Assembly: GCA_017979445.1 (NCBI GenBank) | Contig: CM030706.1 | Coordinates: 23,639,884 to 23,703,883 of the forward strand | Source: Akebia trifoliata | Lineage: Eukaryota > Streptophyta > Magnoliopsida > Ranunculales > Lardizabalaceae | Length of the DNA stretch: 64,000 bases | Reading direction: 5' to 3' | Part shown: positions 1-11,460 of the stretch, in pieces | Layout of the letters: every line of letters starts with the position of its first letter | How positions within the stretch are numbered: position 1 is the first letter of the stretch | Notes under the pieces: generated by a model | Databases searched by the model: none | Told to the model about the DNA's origin: nothing | What the model saw: only the letters and a program-made list of their open reading frames with translations | Translations under genes and position numbers: made by a program

Positions 1-299
1 TATATTGACCAAGAATGTGAGAAAGATTAGTCACGGGTCTACCCCTGATTAGAATAAAACATTTGATCAGATAAATTAATTTGACCCTAAGATCGAATCT
101 TTTTAGTATAAAATGGTCTGAATCTTTGAAAATAAAACCAATTAGTCCAACTAGTTTGATGTTGATCAGTTTGATCAATTTATTGATTGGGCCAATTGAT
201 TTATATTTCACACATTGGGTCGGACCGATATTGCGGGTTTAGTTTGAATGGTCTGGATCAGTTCGTCCACTTACCTATTGGTTGGATTGATTATAGCAA

Positions 300-1060
300 C
301 CTGAGAACACCCATAATCGATTCAGGTCATGACCTATAGGAAGGTTCCTAGACTCTAAGTTTACTATGTGCAATGCAATTTATCTTGCCACTATTGCCCA
401 AGTACACCTATATACCTCTTGATACGTGGTGATTTGGTTTGATATACCGTATAGATGATAATCTAAGACTTCAACTTACTTCTCTGAAGTCAAAAACAAC
501 CAGTTTAATCCTCAGATCAGAGGTGGCGCGCGATGCTTGAGCAATGACATTCTTAAATCACCTCTTTTCTAGAATAGATATAGTTTTCCTCCTAGTATCG
601 TAGTACATCAGAGCAGGATCTCGTTTACGCACTGATTTTGATCAAGAAGTGCAATTGATGTACTTATATTATCTTTGATATACCTATGGGTACGAGTCAA
701 GAGTTGTAGCTTTCATAAATGGTTTGGCATCCCACGAGGGGACTGACCACGTACTAGTATTACGTTGGCAATTGGGACATGTGATTCTGTGTTTTACAAT
801 AGGTCAAAGGCTCAGGTCACTCCAGCCTGGGTACATTGATATACCTTTCAGAGTCACTTGATCAAATGGTACTGATGCCCCAGTTTTATATACCCTAAGG
901 TACATGACTGGAGTTGTGATTTTCATGAATGACGTCGCATCTTCGAAGAAATCGGACCATGCACTAGTGCCACGTTGGCTATATGGGACATGCAAGAGTG
1001 CAAAGTAATAAACGTGCTAGTAGTGTGTGCAAAATAGGGTGAGGTGTACCCAGGGCCTTT
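300..1060 (-). repeat. Conserved Ogre leader block (inverted copy of 20530-21320)
   Basis: The reverse complement aligns along its length with 20530-21320. Shared landmarks include CAACGTGGCACTAGTGC, GACGTCATTCATGAAA, ACCTTAGGGTATAT and GAGCCTTTGACCTATTG. No long open frame is shared in the sense direction, so it looks like conserved untranslated leader. The first 300 bases of the window are AT-rich leader with no recognisable motif. Confidence 0.8.
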
Positions 1061-1490
1061 TTCAAACAAATGGGCCCATGTGTACAAGTAAATGTATTAA
1101 ACCATACAAAAAAAATATATACATTGATCGAGAAAGATTAAAAACATATCTATATGGTTCAATGCACATTTCATGTATATATCAAAGACAAATCAATCAA
1201 TGAATATGGCATGAAATAATTGATCAGATCCAAACATTGCAATAGGCATAATTTCTATAATTTTATGGTCCAATCAATGATCACTTTTGGGTGATTCAAA
1301 ATAAATCGAGATTATCTATTACATTGATGATAGAATGGTAATTGTTGAGATGAGGAGCGATGAACCCTTTTTTTATTTTTTTGAAATTATAAAAAAAAAG
1401 TAGAAACACATCCCAAAAGAATATCAAAGAAAAAGATTCTAGTGTCAAATGAGCTCATTCTCACAAAATAAATCAGGAATATTAATTGTA
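1061..1490 (-). other. AT-rich leader of the left Ogre-type element
   Basis: Between the conserved leader block and the tandem repeats. It contains A/T runs and no recognisable coding or RNA gene. Assigned to the element only by position. Confidence 0.5.
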
Positions 1491-2663
1491 CTAACACTAG
1501 ATAAATTTGGATTTTCTATGAATTAGAAAAATACAATCCGAACTTGCATCTATGATATCCAAGGCTCTCGATAACGAAATTGAGTGAACTCAGGTTCTAA
1601 ATTAATCTACTCAATGAGATCTACGTTTTATTAAAGGTGCCTAGACTTAATTCTTACTAGAATATTCTGTAAAAATGTTTTAACATTGCTATCCCAACCT
1701 TAATTCAGCAACAATTCTAGATTTATAGAATACAATCTGAAGTTGCATCGATGATATCCAAGGCTCCCGATAAAGAAATTGAGTGAACTTAGGTTCTAAA
1801 TTAATCTAAACGATGAGATTTACATTTTATTAATAGGTGCCCAGACTTAATTCTCATTAGAATGTTCTGTAAAAATGTTTTAACATTGCTGTCCCAACCT
1901 TCATTTAGCAATAATTCCAGATTTACAAAATACAATCCGAACTTGCATCGATGATATCCAATGCTCCCGATAACAAAACTGAGTGAACTCAGGTTCTAAA
2001 TTAATTTACTCGATAAGATCTACGTTTTATTAATAGCTACCTGTAGACACCCCATTTTTGCATCCGCCTAATTAATCAACTCGTCAACCTGATCGCAACG
2101 GTTCCCCAATGATGGATGTCCATTCCAATGCTTTATTTTGTTACTAGATATGTTTTAGAAATCCGGATAAGGTATCTCGAACTGACAAAACTTTATAAAC
2201 CACGCTACGCTAAGAAAATACGACCCCAGAAACATAGAAATCATCATCTTGCAGACCAAAAAGAAGTTTCACGATAAAAATCATTAAAAATGATCAAATT
2301 ACCAAAATACCCCTAACATCAAAACAACCCTAGAGCCTACGTTACGCTTAGGAAGACCCATTCAAAACACATAAAATAACAAATCGAAATCAAATAAACC
2401 ACTTCGCTAATTTTCACAAAATTCGACAAAATTACGAAAATACCCCTCATAAAATTCATGACTATTTCACATAAAAAATTTCATTAATGATAAAAACCAA
2501 CATTCCCATTGAATTCCTTATGAAAATCTGATTCCAAAATATCCTGAAACATTGAAAATGACTTAAAACATAAAAAATCCTTTCCGAGGGCAAAACGGTA
2601 ATTCTACAACTTTAATAATTAAAATTTTTGAAATTAATAAACAAATTATTAAATAATGTAAAG

Positions 2664-2950
2664 TGAAACATTAAAGTCAATCAAGTAAGACTAAAGTCAA
2701 TCTTAAAGTCAATCAAGTAAGACTAAAGTTAAGATATTAAAAGTCAACCAAGAAAGACTAAAGTCAAAACCCTAAATCAAAACCCTAATCTAAACTAATC
2801 AAGTCAATCTCATAAGACTAAAGTCAAAACCCTAAATTAAAACCCTAATATAAACTAATCAAGTCAATCTCATAAGACTAAAGTCAAAACCCTAAATTAA
2901 AACCCTAAAGACTAAGTCCATCTCATAAGACCAAAGTCAAAATCCTAATT
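2664..2950 (+). repeat. U3 subrepeats upstream of the LTR TATA box
   Basis: About six degenerate copies of AGTCAATCAAGTAAGACTAAAG alternate with AAAACCCTAA stretches. Equivalent arrays occur in the other LTRs of this family (17400-17560, 33000-33160, 41650-41820, and reversed at 4920-5040). The position just upstream of the promoter suggests enhancer-like repeats. That role is inference. Confidence 0.7.
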
Positions 2951-3417
2951 AAAACTCTAAAAGAAACCCTAATCAAACCCTAATGCTTCTAAAAAATTTT
3001 ATAAATAGGAGCCTCCACACCCTATTTTCGTATAAAAGAAAAAATCCTAAGAAAAGTAGGTGAAGAAGCCTCCACAACCTCTCCAAAACCCTAATTTTGG
3101 AGTCCCAACTCCTTACCTAACATCCCTGCTTCGATTTTAGCCTAAAAAATACCCAGAAACCTTTTAAAAACACCCTAAAATTCACAATAAATTCAAAGCA
3201 CCCAGATCCAAGAAGGAGATACCTTACCTCGGAGATCAGAAATCAGATCTGGAGACAGAACGAAGTAAGGAGTACGGTACAAGGAGCATTTTCACCAGAT
3301 CTGAGGGAATAGAACCTTTGCGGATCGAAAGTAAGATTTTTATTATTATTTTTATCTAGGTTTTGTCATTAGCGATGTAGTTATATTTTGGATAAGTAGA
3401 GACCGGCGTTGGCCGGG

Positions 3418-3446
3418 GGGGTTGGTGCCTAACACATTCCAACCCC
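3418..3446 (+). other. Loop-conserved LTR hairpin, copy 1
   Basis: Stem GGGGTTGG (3418-3425) pairs with CCAACCCC (3439-3446) around the 13-nt loop TGCCTAACACATT. It lies about 420 bp after the TATA box and about 160 bp before the LTR end. One loop base differs from the consensus. Confidence 0.8.
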
Positions 3447-3985
3447 GTAATATGATCCCCGGATTCAGTTTTTCTGTAATAGATTAGTTTTTTATCCGTT
3501 TTAGAGTTGGTTTGGTTCCTAGACCATAATAACTAGGTGGCGACTCCCAAACCTCAAGGGTCAAAAGCGGATCCGCGCACCCCGCGGATCGAGGGCGCTT
3601 TCACTACCCAGACTTAATTCTCACTAGAATGTTTTGTAAAAACGTTTTAATATTGTTATCCCAACCTTCATTCAGCAATAATTTTAGATTTACAAAATAC
3701 AATCCAAACTTGTATCGATGATATCCAAGGCTCCCGATAACGAAATTGAGTGAACTCAGATTCTAAACTAATCTACTCGATGAGATTTACGTTTTATTAA
3801 TAGGTGCCCAGACTTAATTCTTACTAAAATATTTTGTAAAAATGTTTTAACATTGCTATCCCAACCTTCATCATTCTATCATTTTCATATGTCAATTTGA
3901 ATATTTCATTATTTTGGGGTCATCAAAAAGTGACCCTTAATTGGACAAAAATACAATACCCAAAATCATCCACAATCAAGTCACA

Positions 3986-4018
3986 AAAATAAATAAATAA
4001 ATAAATAAATAAATAAAT
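3986..4018. repeat. (AAAT)n microsatellite
   Basis: About eight uninterrupted tetranucleotide units in the short leader segment between the tandem repeats and the primer site. Confidence 0.95.
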
Positions 4019-4097
4019 CGAACTAAATAATAAAAAAACCTAGGTCATCTAGGCAATGTTCCTATAGTTGGAATTTTTTAAGTTTGATCCTCAATAG

Positions 4098-4115
4098 TCC
4101 CCAGTGGAGTCGTCA
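4098..4115 (-). other. Primer binding site (tRNA-Arg type)
   Basis: The minus strand reads TGACGACTCCACTGGGGA one base after the LTR end. It matches the 3' end of a plant tRNA-Arg plus CCA with two mismatches, and differs by one base from the site at 18344-18361. Confidence 0.8.
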
Positions 4116-4116
4116 T

Positions 4117-5815
4117 TGAAAGCGCGCACGATCGGCAAGGGTGTCGGATCCTCTTTTGACCTTTGAGGTTTGGGAGTCGCTGCCTAGTTATTACGGTTTA
4201 TGAACCAAATAATGACTCTAAAAGGTAAATAATATTAATCTACGAAAAAAATACGGGTCCGGGATCCACATTACGGGGTTGGAAGGTGTTAGGCACCAAC
4301 CCCGCCCGACAAACACCGATTTCTACTAATTCCCAAATAAAACTACATTGCTAAAAAGACCTAAGTAATAAAAATAAAAAATAAAAATCTTTACCTTTAC
4401 GAGTGCAACGATTTTGTTCCCTCAGATTTGATAGAATAGTTCCTTGTATAGCACTCCTCACTTCGTTCTGTCACCGGATTAGCTTCAGATCTCCAAGATG
4501 AGGTACTTTTTTCTTAGATCTGAACTTTATGACTTTTTATCAATTTTTGGGTGAGCTTCTAAGTATTTTTTGAGCTAAAGTTGGGGTATGGATGTTAGGT
4601 AAAGAGTTAGAACTTCAAAATTAGAGTTTATGGGAGGCTAGGGAAGTTTTTTGACCTATTTTTTCTAGGGTTTATTTTTTCATATGAAAATAGGTTGTAG
4701 GGCCCCTATTTATAGATTTTTTTACGTGCTTGTTTTGATAGAGTTAATGTTTAATTATAATTCTTTTAGAGAGAGTTATTTTTTAATTATAATTATTTTA
4801 GGTAGAGTTATGTTTCAAATAAAATTTTTTTAGATAGAGTTATTATTTAATTAGGATTGTTTTAAATAGAGTTATTATTTAATTAGGATTTTTTTAAATA
4901 AGGTTATTGTTTAATTAGAATTCTATTGACTTTAAGATTTTGACTTTAGTCTTATTTGATTGACTTTAAGATTGACTTTAGTCTTACTTAATTGACTTTA
5001 AGATTTTAACTTTAGTTTTACTTGATTGAGTTTAATTTTTTGGAGGACCCCCTTTTATTATATCATTAATTTTTTGGGCCCGCAAATGGAGGGGTCCTTT
5101 AATAAATATCTGGGCAACCATCAACAATTTTGCCTGAGAGCCTAATTGATCGATTTTTTTGGTTCAAAATTTTAAATTAATTTTATTAATGTTTCACTTT
5201 ACATTATTTAATATTTTATTTATTAATTTCAGAATTTAAATTTTTTTTAATTGAAAAATTATCGTTTTGCCCCTAAAAAGAACTTTTGCGTTTCAAGTCA
5301 GTTTTTGATGTTCCAGGATGTTTTAGCATCGATTTTTTGTAAGGAATTCAATGGAAATATTGATTTGTGTCATTTATAAAAAAATTTGTGCGAAATGATT
5401 GTGAACTTTATGAGGGGCATTTTCGTAATTTTATCAAATTTTGTGAAAATTGGTGAAATGATTTATTTGATTTCACTTTATTGTTTTATGTATTTGAATG
5501 GATTTTCCTAAGCATAATGTATGGTCTAGGATTGTTTTGAGGTTAGGCTTATTTTGATAATTTGATCATTTTTTAGTGATTTTTATCGTAAAGTTTTTTT
5601 TTGTCTGAAAAATGATGATTTCTATATTTTTTGGGTTATATTTCCTAGCGTAGTGTGATTTCTATAGTTTTGTCAATTCGAGATACCTCATCCGGATTTC
5701 TGAAACATATCTGGTAACAAAATAAAGCATTGGAATAATCATCCATTATTAGGAACCGTTGCAATCGGGTTGATGAGTTGATTAATCAGGCAAGTACAAA
5801 AATGGGGTGTCTATA
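4117..5815 (-). mobile_element. 5' LTR of the left Tat/Ogre-type element
   Basis: Minus-strand LTR from (mutated) TATAGACACCCC at 5815 to GCGCTTTCA at 4117, adjoining the primer site. It has a TATAAATA box (4707-4714 reversed), the same U3 subrepeats and the loop-conserved hairpin (4274-4304). It is clearly related to the LTRs at 2042, 16603, 32210 and 41013 but more diverged from them than they are from each other near the U5 end. Confidence 0.88.
4274..4304 (-). other. Loop-conserved LTR hairpin, copy 2
   Basis: In LTR sense, stem CGGGGTTGG/CCAACCCCG (9 bp) closes the consensus loop TGCCTAACACCTT (13 nt). Confidence 0.85.
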
Positions 5816-8292
5816 GGATTCTAAGTATTTTGTCAAGCACTCTGAGAACCACTTAGCAGTTAATAACACCAGTTTCATTAAAAATAAGTTACGAACAGAG
5901 AATTACAAATTACTTCCAATTTCATATAACTTTGGATGATATACAATTATCTCTTTTAAAGGTTGGTGTTCTATTTTGGTTCGAAATTAAAAGTTCTTGC
6001 TTTTATGTTAAAAGTGGGTTTTTATTGCTTTAATTATTTTGTTTTTATTTTTTTATTTTTTTATTTTGGAAATCAAAGTTCAAGCATTAGAGGAAAGTTC
6101 AAAACTTTATAATAATTTTTATATTGGGACCGAATGATTGTTGGTTCATTATTCCAATTCTTTGTAGTTGAACATTTAAATCCAACTAAAAAAGTTTATT
6201 AAGCTTAAACCCATTTGAGACATTTTCTTCAAAGGTTTAAAGAACTTCAAATCGAGAGTACGGTTTTAGAGATTTCCAATGAATAGGCAAAAAAGTTTGA
6301 TTATGTCACATAGAGTTGAAGAATACGTGGAACGAATAGAAGGTTGGATATGTCCTTAATCATCAATATGAACTTCTTATGGTTATGTAAGGCATTTGCC
6401 ATACATATGTTTTGTTGATAACCATTCATCCTAATGCTTTTGTGTACATAGGTTTCTTGATAATCGTGAATCCTTATTTAGTTTGGGAAGATATGCTTTG
6501 GGTAAGATGTTTACTAATGAATTTGCTTTGTTGCATTGGGCACAAAGTATGAATAACTTACTATCAAGTCAATTATATGGCACAGTTATATAGGTCTATT
6601 TCATAAATGGCGTGCTTTCTTAGGCATTTGTTATCGCTTGCAAAGAGAAATCCCCTTATAGGTACAAAGTTGAAATTCATAAGAGGTTGGGAAGAAAAGA
6701 TCTAAAATAAAGTAGTACTTACAAAACTTTAGAAAGGCGTATGTATCAATTGATTCAGGTTTCGCATCAAACTGAGATTCCTCGAATGACCCATTGGGAT
6801 GGAAAAATTATTTGCTCAAAAATATTCCAGAGTTTTCAATTTATTACTCTATTGTATCATGTTTGGATATTGTATTATATCCAAGGCTACCAATGGATCA
6901 GATTAGATCCTAAATCTGACTTGTTCTAATAAGAATCCAATCCAATTGAAAAACCTATCAGATCCATTTGGTTCTAGATCAACCGTGTCCCCATCCAAAA
7001 GGAGTTTGATACAATAAAATGTGAGAAAATATGTAAATTATATAGATGAAATTACTACTAGGACAATAGTTTTGAAATTGAGTTTGGATTAAAAAGAAAT
7101 ATGATAATTGAGTTTAAGTTTTCCTTGGAACCTGCGAACTTTAAGGCAAGGTGCATGCTGCCCTTGCAACCACAATTCATTTCCACCGTAATCATAAACC
7201 AATCACAAAGAGCATGAGAAATGCGTAATAGTAAGACAGTCTCAATGACGAACTTGTAACATTTTGCTTGTGGCTACACCACAGTATTTTTTTATGCATA
7301 AAAAATCTAAGGCTACACCACAGTATGTCTCAAGTAAAAATACCAAATGGTTTGCCCAAAACCTCACATATCTGTAAGGACGATATCAACAAGAATGTCA
7401 GACATCTATAGTTTGAGAAAATACTCATCGAAAATGGAAGGTATCAAAGGGCCCCAAAATAAGTCAAGTTAAAATAGAATATAGAAGGTAACCTAAGCAA
7501 GGATGAAGAATGCATCCCAATCAAATTAAAAGGAAAATTTTTTCCAAGACAAAGTTAAATTTTATTTATTTATAAAAACTATATGGCTAGCTTAGGAACC
7601 CCCCACCATTAGGAAGTCCTAAAAAGAAAGAGAATTTGAAAATCTTGTTCTAGATGACCCCATTACAAATGTCAAAGATCGCTTGCACAACCTGAATATA
7701 AGAAAATGTGACTCAAAGAAAACTCAGAAATGAAACTGTTATTGAAGAAGGTTTAGACATGGATTTTGTAAATTATTACTGAAATATATAGAATATAGAA
7801 AAGAGAATACATCTTCAGTTGAGCTAAATATGTATTAAGATAAAAAGGCAGAACAAAAAAGAAAAATAAGATTACCTCCATTAATCCAATGTGAATGGCT
7901 AAACCATTAAAGAATAGTACACCAATTCTACTCAAGAGGATAAGCTAAGTGTCAAAGAAAAAAAAGTGCTTAAAGGGTAGCACAACTAAATGGAAAGCAT
8001 GTATTATGTGTTGATTGCATACATGAATAATAGGTGTCAATTTCAGACTTGGAATAAAAACAATGGATCATGAGAAAGCCAGAGTTATATGCTAATAACA
8101 AACAAGTAATGAACGTTCAAGTCTATTAGAAGTGGTTAGAAGAATGTCATTAGATAAACATAATACATTTAAAAACAAATAAACAAATAAGCATCAAGTA
8201 CATAACACTAACGATGAAGCATGAATACATTAAAGCTGTTGTCCAATTAGCTTCCACCAAATCAGACCCAGTATAATCCCTTGTTTGGATTT
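5816..8292. other. Low-copy-looking DNA with exon-like blocks on the minus strand
   Basis: No LTR, primer site or transposase motif was recognised. Frames are short. The clearest signal is the exon-like block at 7876-7944. The right end (from about 8230) continues across the solo LTR at 8293-11460 into 11461 onward, judged by the gattt target duplication. It may be a host gene or gene remnant; no product is identified. Confidence 0.4.
7876..7944 (-). CDS. Exon-like block of an unidentified spliced gene
   Basis: On the minus strand this is 69 nt (23 codons, no stop). It is preceded by a textbook acceptor (a pyrimidine tract with TTTCTTTGACACTTAG) and followed by a GTAATC donor. The peptide starts LILLSRIGVLFF and ends IHIGLME. 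A second acceptor (ATTTTCTTATATTCAG) precedes 7691, after which the frame reads VVQAIFDICNG before a stop. I do not recognise the protein. It could be an exon of a live gene, a pseudogene, or chance; the splice signals make chance less likely. Confidence 0.35.
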
Positions 8293-11200
8293 TGTGGCGC
8301 TCCGCCGAGCACTAAAACAAATCCCCATGTCAGATCTCGAGGTACTAGGTGGCACCTCGAAATTTCGGCATGGTCTCTTCTGTTTATGTTAGCATTCCAA
8401 GGCGTTCAACATGCACCTGATAAACGACATACAATCATGCATATACATGCGTAATATAATAATTAGCGGAAGCCTATATACATTTAATATCGTACAATAG
8501 ATCAGAGTGCGAAAAAAGGAATTTATACACACGATTATACAGGAATTCTTACTCTAACAAAATTCCTAACGCTCAAAATAGGATCCACAAAACTACCTGG
8601 AGGAACTGACACCACTAGGGGTAATAACCCCAATACTCACCAGGTAATGGACTCTGGTCGTCTATTTGACCCACCAGATGGTCCTCACTCACTGGTTCTA
8701 TGCCCGCCTCGCCAATTGCAGGCTCTGAAGCTAAAAAAAAGGAAGGAATGGATGAGTAACAATGGTTACCCAGTAAGGAAACAAACAATTTCTGCCAATA
8801 ACCTCTCTTAGCATAAACAAATAAGCATATTAAATCATTTTAACAATATAAAATTTTACAGAATAAACTATGATTAACTGGTACATATAGCCAGGGATGA
8901 GCAACTAAACATTTTAAAACTCATATTACATCGATCATCATTATTCACTATAACATTCTCTTTTTATACAAATCTAATTGATCAAATGGAAATATTAAAC
9001 ATGAATTTCATTTTATATATCAAAATAAGCAACAGATACATAATACACAATGGTGGAGTATTGGAATTAGAAAGTTGGGATTCACGATTGGATCGCTCCC
9101 AGTCGGGACATGATGTTACAATTCTTCTCTGACTTTTAGTTCCTGATTTTGTATCCGGTCGCTGCACTTACCACGCTTGGTTGACCATTTATCCAGCTCA
9201 AGTTGGCCGTTTGACGTGACCATAAGCAATGGATCTCTTTTTGATGTGTCAGAACGTTCGACTATTATAGATTGTTAGTGATCACTGACTAATCATCTTC
9301 GTCTATGCCTATCAGGCGTGCATGTGATTCCCAAATATACAAACCATTCGTATACGACCACCTTTACATTACAAGTTCATTGATAAAGATAGAGAGGAAT
9401 AACCCAGATTCCAGTTGTGACTCCACTCTCATACGCGTCCCATACCACGTATGAGCTTGGTGGTCCCTACCGTACATCCCAGGATAGTACACCACTCCGG
9501 ATGATATGACGTACTATCCCTTCAGGCATTCACAAACTCTTTAACAGCTCACAAAATAGCTACTTATATATATTATTTTCATTTGAAAACAAAAGAGAAA
9601 TTAACAATACAAGGTTGAGAATGGATATCCAGTTTCCTACCATGCAAGTGTGGCCACCCGGCCTAAAATAAATAACAAAACGGAAACGTAAACAGCGCCT
9701 CGCGCTAACAGAAATTTAAATAAACATGCAACCAACAATATTATCTCTGGATATCTGTTCACCAACCTGTACACAATACAACAACGTAAAATGCAGACAT
9801 CACCCCTCGGGTGTGACTCTGACATTTTATCGTTTCATACCCTTTTTCCCTTTTTTCGATTTTTACAGTTTTTAATCTCTTCATAAAATATCCATTTTCT
9901 GATATTCATCAACTCAATATGAGTTCATTGAATATTAAATCACATTTTTCAACTATAGAATTTATTTCTATCAATAATATTGAAAAAATATAAATTTCAT
10001 ATCAAAACGGGGTCCGAGCAGTGCACAAGACCCAATTTATGGCAATAACCCGTTAAAATACCCTACCCACGTATAATTTATTAAAAATACAATTAAACAT
10101 ATCAAACATGCAATTTCTGGCGTGAATTTTTGAAATAACAAAAGAATTCTATATTTTAGAAATATATCCAAATGTTTTCGATAAAATCTTAAGTGTAATT
10201 TTAACAATCTACGATTATTAATAGAAATTGAGAGTTCCTTACAATCTCTAGGCGGAAGGATCGAAGCGTGTACGCGAAAATCGAGGTGATCGGCATAGAA
10301 ATCGAGATAGATCAAACTTCGAAGCGGTTGATTTTCGAAACTGTTCCAGTGATTTTGAAGATCTCGATGTGATCGTCCTTTCTCCTTTCTGCGGCGGAGG
10401 ACGGTTTGACCCCGAAACGAATGAAAATCGAGGTCGAAGTTACGAAATCTCCGTATAAAAATACGATTGATTTTTGACTATACGGGGTGAAAAATATGAG
10501 AAAACGGAAGGAATTTGGGTGGATTATGTAGAGAATGAGACTGCGGACGTTTCTCCCTTCTGCGTCGGAAGACGATTTGACCCCGAAAAAGATGAAATCT
10601 GAGGTCAAAGTTTCAAAATTGTCGTATACAAATACGGTTGATTTTTTACGATATTGGATGAAAAAGAAAGTGAAATGGAAAGAGGTTGTGTGGGTTTTGT
10701 AGATGTTGAGGCTGCGGATCTTTTTCTCTTCTACGACGATCGTCAACAGTAAGCCGTTTGTCGTAGATCTGTGGTGGAAGTTTAAGAAAAAAATAATTTT
10801 TTTTTCTTTAAACGTTGGCTGTTGGACGGTTGGAGAAGACGAGTTTATAAAAAAAAAATTAAAATTTTTATTTATATAAAATTTGGGACGAATTCGGTAT
10901 TTTGTCAATTGTTTTGATCGATGATAACTTGATCATTCGGACTCCAAAATTGACAAATGAATACTCTATTTCGCCTAATTTTTCGTTCTGGATCTAATGG
11001 TGCAATCAATTTCTACAAATTATGTCTCCATCAAAAATTTACATTTTTAGCCTGAGGTGACCCCTAAACTTGATGTCGTTTTCGTTTTTGACGATAATAC
11101 GACTTCTTCATCTCCAAAAATGACAAATAAATAGTCCATGTTCAATAATTTTTTGTTACGAACCCAATGATATAATCGAATCTTAATAATTCTTTCTCTA

Positions 11201-11460
11201 CCAACTAGTCACTATTTTAGCCTAGTCCGACCCGGTAATCGAGGATTTTGCAACTTTTATATTCGGACTTGCATTTAAGCGTGCTTACAGGCTAAAGTAT
11301 GTTTTTCGATCATTTTGAATCCAATGGTGAGGTCAGATTCCATTAAAAATGATTAGAAATATCCTAAAGTTTTACCCCTAAGTCCTACTTTCAAGATTTT
11401 CTTAAAATTCCATTATTTATTTTTTCCTCGAAATACGAATTAAAAATTCGGGGTTTTACA
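8293..11460 (-). mobile_element. Solo LTR of a Tekay/Del-like chromovirus (3168 bp)
   Basis: The minus strand starts TGTAAAACCCCG at 11460 and ends GCGCCACA at 8293. It is flanked by a perfect 5-bp duplication gattt (8288-8292 and 11461-11465). Its sequence is collinear in reverse with 49693-52678; for example the reverse complements of 8390-8470 and 9640-9830 match 52510-52600 and 51130-51330. Long LTRs of about 3 kb fit the Tekay/Del chromovirus group, and a related copy at 40474-44861 has a tRNA-iMet primer site. The open frames inside it (around 10037-10908) have no retroelement motifs. Confidence 0.9.

Larger units (their letters stand above)
2042..3603 (+). mobile_element. Solo LTR of a Tat/Ogre-type Ty3 element (1562 bp)
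   Basis: Starts TGTAGACACCCC and ends GGCGCTTTCA. Flanked by a perfect 5-bp target duplication ctacc (2037-2041 and 3604-3608). There is no internal region, so it is a solo LTR, probably from unequal recombination between two LTRs. It has a TATAAATA box at 3000-3007, U3 subrepeats at 2664-2950, the loop-conserved hairpin at 3418-3446, and a terminal hairpin GATCCGCG/CGCGGATC near 3570-3590. It interrupts the ~200-bp repeat in exact phase. Confidence 0.95.
1491..3870 (-). repeat. ~200-bp tandem repeats in the element leader, interrupted by a solo LTR
   Basis: The landmark ATACAATCC recurs at about 1531, 1730, 1930 and 3697. The first spacings are 199-200 bp. The last is 1767 bp, which becomes exactly 200 when the solo LTR plus its 5-bp duplication (1567 bp) is removed. 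Units also share GATATCCAAGGCTC, GAGTGAACTCAGG and CCCAGACTTAATTCT. About four units are present, the last partial. Confidence 0.88.
1..5815 (-). mobile_element. 5' portion of a Tat/Ogre-type Ty3 retrotransposon, running off the left edge
   Basis: Read on the minus strand the order is LTR (5815 to 4117), one spacer base, tRNA-Arg primer site (4115-4098), a short leader, ~200-bp tandem repeats, then a block (1060-300) matching the leader of the full-length element at 20530-21320. Once the nested solo LTR is subtracted, the distance from LTR to that block is about 1.5 kb, against about 2.2 kb in the full-length element. The coding part would lie left of the window. The outer LTR end reads TATAGACACC rather than TGTAGACACC, so one terminal base has mutated. 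The flank outside it is ggatt; its partner is off the window. Confidence 0.8.

Noticed and set aside
2740..2990. Interstitial telomere repeat (AAACCCTAA-like units)
   Set aside because: Units are not in tandem register and recur in the same U3 position of other LTRs; part of the LTR subrepeats.
10037..10908. Two minus-strand open frames of 92 and 198 codons
   Set aside because: Inside the U3/R part of a solo LTR with a perfect target duplication; only similar non-coding sequence in the other LTR copies.
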